From assembly GCA_028717505.1 (NCBI GenBank), contig JAQUNQ010000036.1:1-10495 (forward strand): a DNA stretch of 10,495 nucleotides, in the 5' to 3' direction. The DNA comes from Candidatus Peribacteraceae bacterium. GTDB taxonomy: Bacteria; Patescibacteriota; Gracilibacteria; Peribacterales; Peribacteraceae. Positions 1 through 6,390 of the stretch are shown here, in pieces (position 1 is the first letter of the stretch; each line of letters opens with the position of its first letter). The position numbers and the translations under genes are program-made. The notes under the pieces were generated by a model, which searched no databases, had not been told where the DNA came from, and worked only from the letters and a program-made list of their open reading frames with translations.

Positions 1-708
1 ATGCCCATTCCTTCCGAAGCGGAACTCCTCGCTGCCGCCTGTCACATCGGCCACCCCAAGAACAAGTGGCATCCGAAGATGGCACCCTACCTCTACGGCG
101 TGAAGCGCGGCATCCACGTCTTTGACCTCACCATGACCCGCGAGCACCTGCAGGACACAGTGAGTGCGCTCAAGAAGCTGCAGAACGAGGGGAAGACGAT
201 CCTCTTCGTCTCCACGAAGCAGCAGAGCATCCCCCTCATCGAGGCGATCGGCGAATCCCTGAACCAGCCGACTGTGACGAAGAAATGGATTCCGGGTCTG
301 CTCACGAACTGGTCCACCCTCAAGAAACGCATCAAGTTCTTCCTCGACCTCAAGGAATCCTTCCGCTCGGGGGATGTGGACAAGTACACGAAGAAGGAGC
401 AGACGGTGCTCCGCAAGAAGCTCACGAAACTCGAAGCGGCGCTCGGCGGCGTCTCGGGCATGGCGAAGATTCCCGATGCCGTCTTCGTCATCGATGCACT
501 GCGCGACCGCGTCGCGGTGCTCGAGGCGAATACCCTGAAGATCCCCGTCTACGGCATCTGCGACAGCAATGTCGATCCGTCGCTCTTCGCCACCTTGATC
601 CCGGCGAACGACGATGCCGTGAAATCCATCGGTATCATCCTCACGACCGTCCGCGATGCCCTCGGCGGCACGCCGAAAGAGCGCACCCCCGAAGCACAGC
701 AAGACTAG
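1..708 (+). CDS. rpsB: 30S ribosomal protein S2 (uS2)
   Basis: Encodes ribosomal protein uS2, a late-assembling protein of the small subunit head/body junction that is needed to recruit bS1 in many bacteria. The 235-aa product matches the family along its length: the N-terminal HIGHPKNKWHPKM block (about residues 16-28, the classical S2 signature), WIPGLLTNWSTLKKR (about 96-110), LGGVSGMAKIPDAVFVID (about 148-165) and PVYGICDSNVDPSLF (about 183-197) all align with E. coli S2. Length is normal for the family (about 230-260 aa). The start is the ATG at base 1; the leader and promoter lie outside the window, so an upstream in-frame start cannot be excluded, but the N-terminus looks complete. It ends in TAG and is followed 45 bp later by tsf, the usual rpsB-tsf pair. 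Identification is secure. Confidence 0.97.
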   Translation: MPIPSEAELLAAACHIGHPKNKWHPKMAPYLYGVKRGIHVFDLTMTREHLQDTVSALKKLQNEGKTILFVSTKQQSIPLIEAIGESLNQPTVTKKWIPGLLTNWSTLKKRIKFFLDLKESFRSGDVDKYTKKEQTVLRKKLTKLEAALGGVSGMAKIPDAVFVIDALRDRVAVLEANTLKIPVYGICDSNVDPSLFATLIPANDDAVKSIGIILTTVRDALGGTPKERTPEAQQD

Positions 709-712
709 TCCC

Positions 713-737
713 CCCTACTCCCTACGCCCTACGCCCT
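713..737 (+). repeat. 7-nt tandem repeat in rpsB-tsf spacer
   Basis: CCCTACT, CCCTACG, CCCTACG and a partial CCCT follow head to tail. The repeat occupies most of the rpsB-tsf spacer and runs into the pyrimidine tract before the tsf start. It may be a slippage product; no function is evident. Confidence 0.6.
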
Positions 738-749
738 TTCCCCTCTCTC
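735..749 (+). promoter_or_regulatory. Pyrimidine-tract leader before tsf
   Basis: CCTTTCCCCTCTCTC ends 4 nt before the tsf ATG. The identical 15-mer occurs at 5816-5830, 1 nt before another start codon. No Shine-Dalgarno-like purine run is present. A role in initiation, for example as an S1-type or single-stranded ribosome entry site, is inference. Confidence 0.4.
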
Positions 750-753
750 CCCC

Positions 754-1530
754 ATGTCTCCCGTTCCCGCCTCCGCCGTCGCCTCCCTCCGCCAGCGCAC
801 GGGCGTGCCCATGCTGGAATGCAAGAAGGCCCTCGAAGAAGCCAATGGCAATGAGGACCAGGCCATCGAAATCCTCCGCAAGCGTGGCATCGCGCAGGCC
901 GCCAAGAAAGCTGCGCGCGACCAGTTCGAGGGAATCGTCTTCCTGGCACAGGAAAGCGGGAAGGCCGCCATCGTCCTCCTGAAGTGCGAGACGGATTTCG
1001 TCTCCCGCGACTCTAATTTCCAGAGCGCAGGAACCGCACTGGTGCAGACACTCTTCACGAAAGGTGAAGCGGCTGCCAAGGCACTCGCGGAGCAGACCTG
1101 CCCCGCCCTCGTCCAGAAGCTCGGAGAGAACATCACCGTCGGCGGGATGTGCCTCGTCACAGGCTCGACCGTGGGGACATACCTGCACACGAATAATAAG
1201 ATTGGGGTGATCATCAGCCTCGAGGGCGGATCGCCGGATGCCGCTCGCGACGTCGCGATGCACGCCGCTGCCATGAAACCGAGTTGTGTGAGCCCTGATG
1301 AGGTGCCCGAGGAGAAGGTGAAGAAGGAGAAGGAAATCTGGCGTGAGCAGCTGAAAAAGGAGGGCAAGCCCGAGGCCATGTTCGACAAGATCATGATCGG
1401 GAAGGAGAAGAAGTTCCGGGAGGAGAGCGCGCTTCTCAAGCAGCCCTTCGTGAAGGACCCCTCGATGAGCGTCGAGAAGTACCTTGCCGGGGCGAAAGTG
1501 CTCGCCTACATCCGCCTGGCAGTCGACTGA
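754..1530 (+). CDS. tsf: Elongation factor Ts
   Basis: Elongation factor Ts is the cytoplasmic nucleotide-exchange factor that releases GDP from EF-Tu during translation elongation. The 258-aa product has the N-terminal UBA-like domain with the family signature LRQRTGVPMLECKKAL (residues 12-27) and the EF-Tu-contacting core ETDFVSRD (79-86), where Asp81-Phe82 correspond to the pair that disrupts the Mg2+/GDP site. The C-terminal part carries the EIWREQLKKEGKPE segment and ends in a short helix. It is slightly shorter than E. coli EF-Ts (283 aa). The start is the ATG at 754; no purine-rich Shine-Dalgarno precedes it, and the 40 nt upstream are almost all C and T. It is co-transcribed with rpsB by position. 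The TGA stop falls at the natural end of the protein, showing TGA is read as stop. Identification is secure. Confidence 0.96.
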   Translation: MSPVPASAVASLRQRTGVPMLECKKALEEANGNEDQAIEILRKRGIAQAAKKAARDQFEGIVFLAQESGKAAIVLLKCETDFVSRDSNFQSAGTALVQTLFTKGEAAAKALAEQTCPALVQKLGENITVGGMCLVTGSTVGTYLHTNNKIGVIISLEGGSPDAARDVAMHAAAMKPSCVSPDEVPEEKVKKEKEIWREQLKKEGKPEAMFDKIMIGKEKKFREESALLKQPFVKDPSMSVEKYLAGAKVLAYIRLAVD

Positions 1531-1569
1531 GAGGGCTCAGGGAGGCCCACTCCGCGGGGCAAAATCTTC

Positions 1570-1598
1570 TTCAAAGAGGAGGAGAAATGCGCTATAAT
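1570..1598 (+). promoter_or_regulatory. Sigma70-type promoter, leaderless start of response regulator
   Basis: A perfect -10 hexamer TATAAT lies at 1593-1598, and a 4/6 -35 match TTCAAA lies at 1570-1575 with a 17-bp spacer. Transcription would begin around 1605-1607, at the ATG itself (1607), giving a leaderless mRNA. The promoter would let the regulator be expressed independently of rpsB-tsf. Confidence 0.65.
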
Positions 1599-1606
1599 AC
1601 TAGTTG

Positions 1607-1993
1607 ATGTCCACTGCAAACATCCTCATTGCGGAAGATGACGCCGTCCTCCGGGAGGTCTACATCAAGAAGTTCACGCTCGCCGGCTTCAAGATCCGGA
1701 CGGCGAAGAACGGAGAGGAGGTGATACAGGAGATCGGGAAGGAGACGCCGGACCTCCTGATTCTGGACTTGAACATGCCCGTGATGGACGGCTTCGCCGT
1801 CCTCGAGAGGTTCCCACGGGCAAGCCGGAATTTCCCCATCATCGTCCTCACGAACTTCGGGGACTCGAATAATCGCCAGCGCGGCGTGGACCTCGGCGCG
1901 GATGATTTTTTCATCAAGAGTGAAATGACTATGAAGACCCTCCTCGAGAAGGTGACAACACTCCTGAAGGCAAAGGAGATGTGGAAAAAGTAA
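1607..1993 (+). CDS. Receiver-only response regulator
   Basis: A 128-aa stand-alone CheY-like receiver domain, which accepts a phosphoryl group from a histidine kinase. Visible landmarks are the acidic pocket E10-D11-D12, the phospho-acceptor Asp54 in LLILDLNMP, the switch Thr82 in IIVLTNFGD, and the conserved Lys104 in DDFFIKSEMT. No output domain follows, so it must act by protein-protein contact or in a phosphorelay. No kinase is encoded nearby. The ATG at 1607 is preferred over the in-frame TTG at 1604 because a TATAAT box ends 8 nt upstream, which places the transcript start at or next to the ATG. The gene runs convergent to the phospholipase D-like gene, with 62 bp between the stops. 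Receiver identity is secure; the pathway is unknown. Confidence 0.93.
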   Translation: MSTANILIAEDDAVLREVYIKKFTLAGFKIRTAKNGEEVIQEIGKETPDLLILDLNMPVMDGFAVLERFPRASRNFPIIVLTNFGDSNNRQRGVDLGADDFFIKSEMTMKTLLEKVTTLLKAKEMWKK

Positions 1994-2012
1994 TGCGTGG
2001 AAGGGAAGAGAG

Positions 2013-2035
2013 TCTCCGACGCACGGTGTCGAGGA
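2013..2035 (+). terminator. Weak hairpin between convergent genes
   Basis: CGACGC (2017-2022) pairs with GTGTCG (2026-2031) across the loop ACG. The stem extends outward after one C-A mismatch through T-G, C-G and T-A. A TTTT run occurs only about 10 nt further on (2044-2047), so it is a poor intrinsic terminator for the response regulator. It is listed because it is the only structure seen in this spacer. Confidence 0.22.
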
Positions 2036-2055
2036 AGCGAGAAATTTTGCCTCTT

Positions 2056-3255
2056 CTACAGTCCGAAGAGCGCCAGGAGCTTTCCGAATAAGCCGAGGCG
2101 GGGAACGGAGAGGAGTGGACGGCTCATGGCGACATCCCGCCGGATGGCCCTGCGTAATTTGAGGATCGCGCGCGTGTGCCAGCGATCGATGAGCACATTG
2201 GCCTCCCCCATCCAATCGAGGGAGGAAGTGAGGAGATTGGCGGACCCGAGGAATGCGCGGCGGCCGTCCACGAACACCAGTTTGCCGTGGAGCATGCGCG
2301 GGTAGAGCAGAACTTGCAGGAAGCGGTGATCCCCGCGCTCGAGGAGAAGCGCGGCAGCCTGCCGGTTTGCATGCGCGTGAAAATCGGGAATTTCCGGCAA
2401 AATCAATGTCACGGTGACCCCGCGCCGCGAGAGAGCAGCGAGCTCCCCGAGGACCTGCGGATCGGAAACGTAGCTCTGCTCCAGAAAGACGTGCGTGCGT
2501 GCAGAGCGGAGGAGCTCGAGGAGGCACGGACGAATCTGCCGGCGGCGTGCGGCATTCTGGACGAGGCGGATCGTCCCCTGCGGGGAGGATGCCCCCTCCC
2601 CCAGGAGGAAGCCCGTTACGAAGCGCGTGCCATGGAGCTCCACGAAGAAGTCGTGCCATTCACTGCGATACTCCTCCCCGATGTTCATGCCACCGAGGAG
2701 CAGGATGCGCCCATCAAACACGAAGGCCTTCGTGTGATCCCCCTGCCGCACGAAGTGCACCGTAATGTTGGGATGGGACCAGAACCCCTTCCACACGGGA
2801 TCGTCCGCATCACGCGTGGAGAGGAAGTCCTCGTCGAACTCGAGCCCATCCCCCAGCTCCTCCTTGGCGATCTGCACGCGGACCCCCCGCTCTGCTGCTT
2901 TCAGGAGGAGGAGCGCGATGCGGCGCCCCACGCGGTCGTCCTTCCAGACGAACATCTGAACGGCAATGGAGTGCTTCGCGCGCAGAAGGAGACGCTCGAT
3001 CCGCGGGAAGACCTCCTCGCCATCCACCCACACTTTGAGGCGGCTCTCCCACCATTCCTCCACGCGCCCACTCGAGTGCACGAGTGCTTCGATGCGCATG
3101 CGGAAGGCAATCCGAAAGCGCCCGACCTCCACCCACTTCCTCCCCCTCCCGCAGTACGCCAAGAGCGATCGGAGCGCGGAATTCCACGTCCGCCAGGCCA
3201 GGAGACGACCCCTCCTCGGACCCCTGCCATTCCCTGCCGGAGAAGCCCTCTTCAT
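2056..3255 (-). CDS. Phospholipase D superfamily protein (two HKD motifs)
   Basis: A member of the phospholipase D / cardiolipin synthase superfamily, which moves phosphatidyl groups, or in some members cleaves DNA, through a covalent phospho-histidine. Both catalytic motifs are intact: HTKAFVFD followed by GGMN (H174, K176, D181, N191 in the 399-aa product) and HGKLVFVD followed by GSANL (H323, K325, D330, N340). The pseudo-symmetric two-domain layout is typical of bacterial cardiolipin synthases, but the two N-terminal membrane helices of ClsA are absent. The N-terminus (about residues 1-55) is Arg/Lys-rich, and the last 13 residues (LGLFGKLLALFGL region) form a hydrophobic tail, either of which could hold it at the membrane. 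The start at 3255 (MKRASP) is a choice; an ATG at 3099 (MRIEALV) would give 347 aa. It is divergent from the ATPase gene with 25 bp between starts. Family secure; substrate unknown. Confidence 0.88.
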   Translation of the reverse strand: MKRASPAGNGRGPRRGRLLAWRTWNSALRSLLAYCGRGRKWVEVGRFRIAFRMRIEALVHSSGRVEEWWESRLKVWVDGEEVFPRIERLLLRAKHSIAVQMFVWKDDRVGRRIALLLLKAAERGVRVQIAKEELGDGLEFDEDFLSTRDADDPVWKGFWSHPNITVHFVRQGDHTKAFVFDGRILLLGGMNIGEEYRSEWHDFFVELHGTRFVTGFLLGEGASSPQGTIRLVQNAARRRQIRPCLLELLRSARTHVFLEQSYVSDPQVLGELAALSRRGVTVTLILPEIPDFHAHANRQAAALLLERGDHRFLQVLLYPRMLHGKLVFVDGRRAFLGSANLLTSSLDWMGEANVLIDRWHTRAILKLRRAIRRDVAMSRPLLSVPRLGLFGKLLALFGL

Positions 3256-3263
3256 GATATAAT
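3255..3263 (+). promoter_or_regulatory. Extended -10 promoter of the TraG-like ATPase
   Basis: TGATATAAT matches the extended -10 consensus TGnTATAAT exactly (hexamer 3258-3263). No good -35 is seen 17 bp upstream, as is common for extended -10 promoters. The predicted start near 3270 leaves a leader of about 11 nt before the ATG at 3281. The box abuts the start codon of the opposite-strand phospholipase gene, so the two promoters must overlap. Confidence 0.6.
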
Positions 3264-3280
3264 GGTAGGATACGCGCGTC

Positions 3281-5755
3281 ATGGACATCCTCCTACTACT
3301 CGCCGGCCTCGTCGCCATCCTTGCGGGTGTCCTGGGAACCCTCTGGCTCCTGCGCCTTCTGGCTGATCATCAGCGCGAGCGGGACCTCGTCTTCATGCGG
3401 CTCCTCGTCCCGAAGAAGGAGAGCAAGGAGGACCGGGAAATTGAAACAGAGAAGTTCTCCACAGGCCAGGATTTCCGCGAAGTCATCGGCGTGATGGACC
3501 ACCTCTTCCAGTCCCTCCACAGCCTCTACCCCTCCACCTTCGATCGGTGGTGGAAGGGGGTCCCCTTCTTCTCTGTGGAATACGCAGCGCTCGCCGGCGA
3601 GATCCTGTTCTTCGTCGTGTGCCCGCGGAAGATCGCCCATCTCGTGGAGAAGCAGATCACTTCGTTCTACCCCGACACCATCGTCGACGAAGTGGAGGAT
3701 TACAACATCTTCACGGACACTTCCGTCGTCTCCGCGCAGGTCCTCCTCCCGAGGAGACCATTCACCTCCGTGTTCAAGACGTACACGCAGCTGAAGAGCG
3801 ATCCACTGAACACCATCACCAACGCCTTCTCGAAGCTGAAGGTCTCGGAGGGCGCCGCCATCCAGTTCGTCCTGCGACCGGCGAAATCCGGCTGGCAGAA
3901 GAAGCTGCAAGCCGAGGCGGTGCGCCTCATCAACCCAAAGAGGAAGGGCATGCAGCTCCTCAATCCCTTGAGCTGGATGAGCGCATTCTTCAGTATGTTC
4001 CTGCCGGGCGGCGATGTCGGACCGCAGCAGGACCAGCCGACGGGCGAGCGCGTCTCGCAAATGGTGGAGGAGTACAGCAAGGCCGTGGATGAGAAAGCCG
4101 GGAGTCCAGGCTTCCACTGTGTCATCCGCGTCGTGACTTCCGCGGACACGCAGGCACGATCGAAGATCCTGCTGGATACCGTCGTCGCCTCCTTCTCCCA
4201 ATTCAACGATGTGCGCGGCAACTATTTCCACAAGCCCCAGATCGTGAACCAGAACTCCATCGTGAACCGCTTCATCCGCCGCTGCCCGCGGCGCACGATC
4301 ATCCAGGCACTTGCCACGCCGAGGATGATCCTCGGAAGTGGGGAGCTCACGGGCTTCTTCCACCTGCCGAACACCAAGTACAACAAAGTCGAGACGATCA
4401 AGTGGCAGAACTTCAAGATCGCCCCCGCCCCGAAGGACGTACCGGAAGAGGGCATCTCTCTCGGCGCAAACAGCTACCGCGGGGAGAAGCGCAAGATCCT
4501 CATGAAGAACGAGGACCGCTTCCGCCACTTCTACATCATCGGACAGACGGGTACCGGTAAGTCCTCGACCATCCAGATCATGGCACGGCAGGACTTCCAC
4601 AGCGGCAAGGGCCTCTGCGTCATCGACCCGCACGGCTCCCTCATTGATGATCTCCTCCCCTACATCCCCCGCGAGCGCGCGGACGACGTGATCTACTTCA
4701 ATCCGGCGGACACGGAGCGCCCCATGGGCCTGAACCTCCTCGAGGGAAAGACGCCCGAGGAGCGCGATCTCATCGCCCTCGATGCGATGAACATGATGGT
4801 GAAGATGTTCGGCAACGAGGTCTTCGGTCCGCGCATCCAGGACTACTTCCGCAACGGTTGTCTGACGCTCATGGAGGACGAGGAGGAGGGCGGCGCCATC
4901 ACCGACCTCGTGAAGCTCTTCACGGACGAGGAGTGGCAGCGACACAAGGTCTCCAAAGTGAAGAACCCCATCGTGCGCGCCTTCTGGGAGAAGCAAATGG
5001 CCATGACCGGCCAGCGGGAGAAGCAGGAGATGATCCCCTACTTCGCCGCAAAGTTTGGCCAGTTCTACACGAATACGCTCATCCGCAACATCGTGGGCCA
5101 GACGAAGAGCGCCTTCGACATCTCTGAGGTGATGAACAGCGGCAAGATTCTCCTCGCGAATCTCTCGAAGGGCCTCGTCGGTGACATCAACTCACAGCTC
5201 CTCGGCATGATTTTCGTGAACAAGATTCAGGTAGCCGCCATGCGGCGCCAGCAGCAGACCGCCGGCGAGCGCAAGGACTTCTTCCTCTACATCGATGAAT
5301 TCCAGAACTTCGTGACGGAGTCCATCGAATCCATCCTCTCCGAGGCCCGCAAGTACCGTCTCGGCCTCATCCTCGCCCACCAGTACATCGACCAGCTCGA
5401 GAAGGAGGACCGGCTCTCCGGCAAGACGAGCCTGAAGGGCGCGATCTTCGGCAACATCGGCACGATGATGTTCTACAAGATCGGCCCGCAGGACGCGGAG
5501 GTCTGCGCCAAGGAGATGGCACCCGTCTTCTCGGAGCAGGATCTCGTGAACATGGATGCCTTCAAGGCCGCCATGAAACTCTGTATCGACGGCAAGCCCT
5601 CCCGCCCCTTCACCATCGAGGTACCGCGGCCGTGGCTGGATACCACTTTCCCCAAGGATGCGCAGGCAGCCGAAGCCTTCAAGCAGCTCTCGCGTCTCAC
5701 CTACGGAAGGCAGAAAGAATTCGTAAACCGCGAAATCTTGAGGAGAATTGGCTAA
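3281..5755 (+). CDS. Membrane-anchored TraG/VirD4-like ATPase
   Basis: An 824-aa P-loop ATPase of the HerA/FtsK/VirD4 class, related to type IV secretion coupling proteins that pump DNA or protein through the inner membrane. One membrane helix spans about residues 3-27, followed by a cytoplasmic N-terminal domain (about 60-380) of the type found in patescibacterial homologues. The motor domain has Walker A GQTGTGKS (421-428), the following CVIDPHGSLIDDLLP strand (446-460), Walker B FFLYIDEFQNF (667-677, D672-E673) and a LAHQY sensor motif (698-702). The ATG at 3281 directly precedes the hydrophobic helix and follows an extended -10 by about 17 nt. No other mating-pair or secretion subunit is encoded here, so it acts alone or with distant genes. 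ATPase class is secure; the translocated substrate is unknown. Confidence 0.9.
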   Translation: MDILLLLAGLVAILAGVLGTLWLLRLLADHQRERDLVFMRLLVPKKESKEDREIETEKFSTGQDFREVIGVMDHLFQSLHSLYPSTFDRWWKGVPFFSVEYAALAGEILFFVVCPRKIAHLVEKQITSFYPDTIVDEVEDYNIFTDTSVVSAQVLLPRRPFTSVFKTYTQLKSDPLNTITNAFSKLKVSEGAAIQFVLRPAKSGWQKKLQAEAVRLINPKRKGMQLLNPLSWMSAFFSMFLPGGDVGPQQDQPTGERVSQMVEEYSKAVDEKAGSPGFHCVIRVVTSADTQARSKILLDTVVASFSQFNDVRGNYFHKPQIVNQNSIVNRFIRRCPRRTIIQALATPRMILGSGELTGFFHLPNTKYNKVETIKWQNFKIAPAPKDVPEEGISLGANSYRGEKRKILMKNEDRFRHFYIIGQTGTGKSSTIQIMARQDFHSGKGLCVIDPHGSLIDDLLPYIPRERADDVIYFNPADTERPMGLNLLEGKTPEERDLIALDAMNMMVKMFGNEVFGPRIQDYFRNGCLTLMEDEEEGGAITDLVKLFTDEEWQRHKVSKVKNPIVRAFWEKQMAMTGQREKQEMIPYFAAKFGQFYTNTLIRNIVGQTKSAFDISEVMNSGKILLANLSKGLVGDINSQLLGMIFVNKIQVAAMRRQQQTAGERKDFFLYIDEFQNFVTESIESILSEARKYRLGLILAHQYIDQLEKEDRLSGKTSLKGAIFGNIGTMMFYKIGPQDAEVCAKEMAPVFSEQDLVNMDAFKAAMKLCIDGKPSRPFTIEVPRPWLDTTFPKDAQAAEAFKQLSRLTYGRQKEFVNREILRRIG

Positions 5756-5765
5756 TTGAGCGTTA

Positions 5766-5793
5766 TTGTAAATAATTTATTTTATGTTATAAT
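5766..5793 (+). promoter_or_regulatory. Extended -10 promoter of first small paralogue
   Basis: TGTTATAAT (5785-5793) is a perfect extended -10. A partial -35, TTGTAA (5766-5771), lies 16 bp upstream. The predicted start near 5800 leaves a leader of about 32 nt ending in the pyrimidine tract. The promoter sits in an AT-rich island just after the ATPase stop, so the small gene need not depend on ATPase transcription. Confidence 0.7.
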
Positions 5794-5815
5794 AATAACA
5801 ACACTCACTTCTATT

Positions 5816-5830
5816 CCTTTCCCCTCTCTC
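5816..5830 (+). promoter_or_regulatory. Pyrimidine-tract leader before first small paralogue
   Basis: CCTTTCCCCTCTCTC lies 1 nt before the ATG at 5832 and is identical to the sequence preceding tsf. The core CTTTCCCCT recurs at 6375-6383 before the second paralogue. No Shine-Dalgarno is present. Confidence 0.4.
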
Positions 5831-5831
5831 T

Positions 5832-6227
5832 ATGGCGAAGAAGTGCCATTACTCGCTCACGGTCGTCGCCCTCGCTGGCGTCTTCGTGGGTACACTCATC
5901 AGCTTCGGGGCCAGCCGCTACGCGGCGAGCCTCGTGTCCTTCTCAGGTGTGAATCCGGAGTTCGCTGATACGATTCCGGAGCGGGACAGCGGCATCTACC
6001 GCAACAACCGCAGCATCCGTCTCGAAGGCGACTACGGGATCGACGCAGTCCGCACAACCCCCCGTCCCGCGACGGAAGGCGTGAACCCGAATACCGGCCT
6101 CAGGGGCGCTGCCACCACAGAGGAATTGCCGCAGTACTGCCCGGGCACCAGCACCGTCCGCCGGTCGCGCTGCATCATCAATTACCTCAATGGCTTGTCG
6201 CGCGAGCTGGAGGAGATAACGCAATAA
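5832..6227 (+). CDS. Small membrane-anchored protein, paralogue A (CX10C/NYLNGL)
   Basis: An unrecognised 131-aa protein. It begins with a short basic segment (MAKK) and a hydrophobic helix at about residues 8-28, which predicts an N-in, C-out anchor or uncleaved signal. The exported part has YRNNRSIR (56-63), a Pro/Thr/Gly-rich linker (about 74-100), and a C-terminal block C103-PGTSTVRRSR-C114-IINYLNGLSREL. The same three elements, in the same order, occur in the next gene (6391-6759), so the two are paralogues. The two cysteines ten residues apart could form a disulfide outside the cell. The ATG at 5832 is chosen because the hydrophobic helix follows directly and a promoter and leader precede it. 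A terminator follows the stop. Function unknown; LPQYC (99-103) is not a sortase signal, having no membrane segment after it. Confidence 0.8.
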   Translation: MAKKCHYSLTVVALAGVFVGTLISFGASRYAASLVSFSGVNPEFADTIPERDSGIYRNNRSIRLEGDYGIDAVRTTPRPATEGVNPNTGLRGAATTEELPQYCPGTSTVRRSRCIINYLNGLSRELEEITQ

Positions 6228-6251
6228 CCTCCATTTTTCCCGTCAGTATCT

Positions 6252-6282
6252 GAAGAGGACGGCCTCATGGCCGCCCTCTTTC
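6252..6282 (+). terminator. Rho-independent-like terminator after paralogue A
   Basis: AAGAGG and CGGCC pair with GGCCG and CCTCTT around a TCAT loop (6265-6268), with one A-C mismatch in the stem. The T-run is short (TTTCGT). It separates the two paralogues into distinct transcription units. Confidence 0.6.
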
Positions 6283-6321
6283 GTATCGAAGTTTCATCCC
6301 TGAATGGCCCTTTCTCTGTAT

Positions 6322-6350
6322 TTTACATATATATTAATATATGTTATAAT
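6322..6350 (+). promoter_or_regulatory. Strong promoter of second small paralogue
   Basis: The -35 TTTACA (6322-6327, 5/6 to TTGACA), a 17-bp spacer and the extended -10 TGTTATAAT (6342-6350) make this the best promoter in the window. The -10 nonamer is identical to that of paralogue A. The predicted start near 6357 leaves a leader of about 34 nt. Confidence 0.75.
6325..6344. promoter_or_regulatory. Inverted repeat in promoter spacer (possible operator)
   Basis: ACATATAT (6325-6332) and ATATATGT (6337-6344) are perfect 8-bp arms separated by ATTA. They fill the space between the -35 and -10 boxes of the paralogue B promoter, a common location for a repressor site. The repeat is AT-only apart from its ends, so chance symmetry is possible. 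Confidence 0.35.
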
Positions 6351-6390
6351 ATCCACGTACATCCACTCCTATCTCTTTCCCCTTTATTCC

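Noticed and set aside
1..1530. Recoded TGA (glycine) as in some related candidate phyla
   Set aside because: tsf ends at TGA exactly where EF-Ts should end, and none of the named genes needs a TGA read through.
1531..1569. Terminator after tsf from GGGC/GCCC repeats
   Set aside because: Only 4-bp stems can form and no T-run follows.
1592..2659. 355-codon minus-strand frame across the response regulator and the end of the PLD gene
   Set aside because: It overlaps two well-supported genes, and its product is Arg/Pro/Ala-rich with no family features.
2176..3366. 396-codon open frame on the plus strand opposite the phospholipase gene
   Set aside because: The minus strand carries two complete HKD motifs with correct spacing. 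The plus-strand product is a low-complexity Glu/Pro/His-rich sequence with no domain, a typical shadow in GC-rich DNA.
3296..4996. 566-codon open frame on the minus strand opposite the ATPase gene
   Set aside because: It is antisense to the N-terminal domain, Walker A and part of the motor of a clear P-loop ATPase. The product is His/Glu/Leu-rich without a recognisable fold.
6126..6140. LPQYC in paralogue A as an LPXTG-type sorting signal for the neighbouring sortase
   Set aside because: There is no following hydrophobic segment and basic tail, the cysteine belongs to the conserved CX10C module, and paralogue B lacks the motif.
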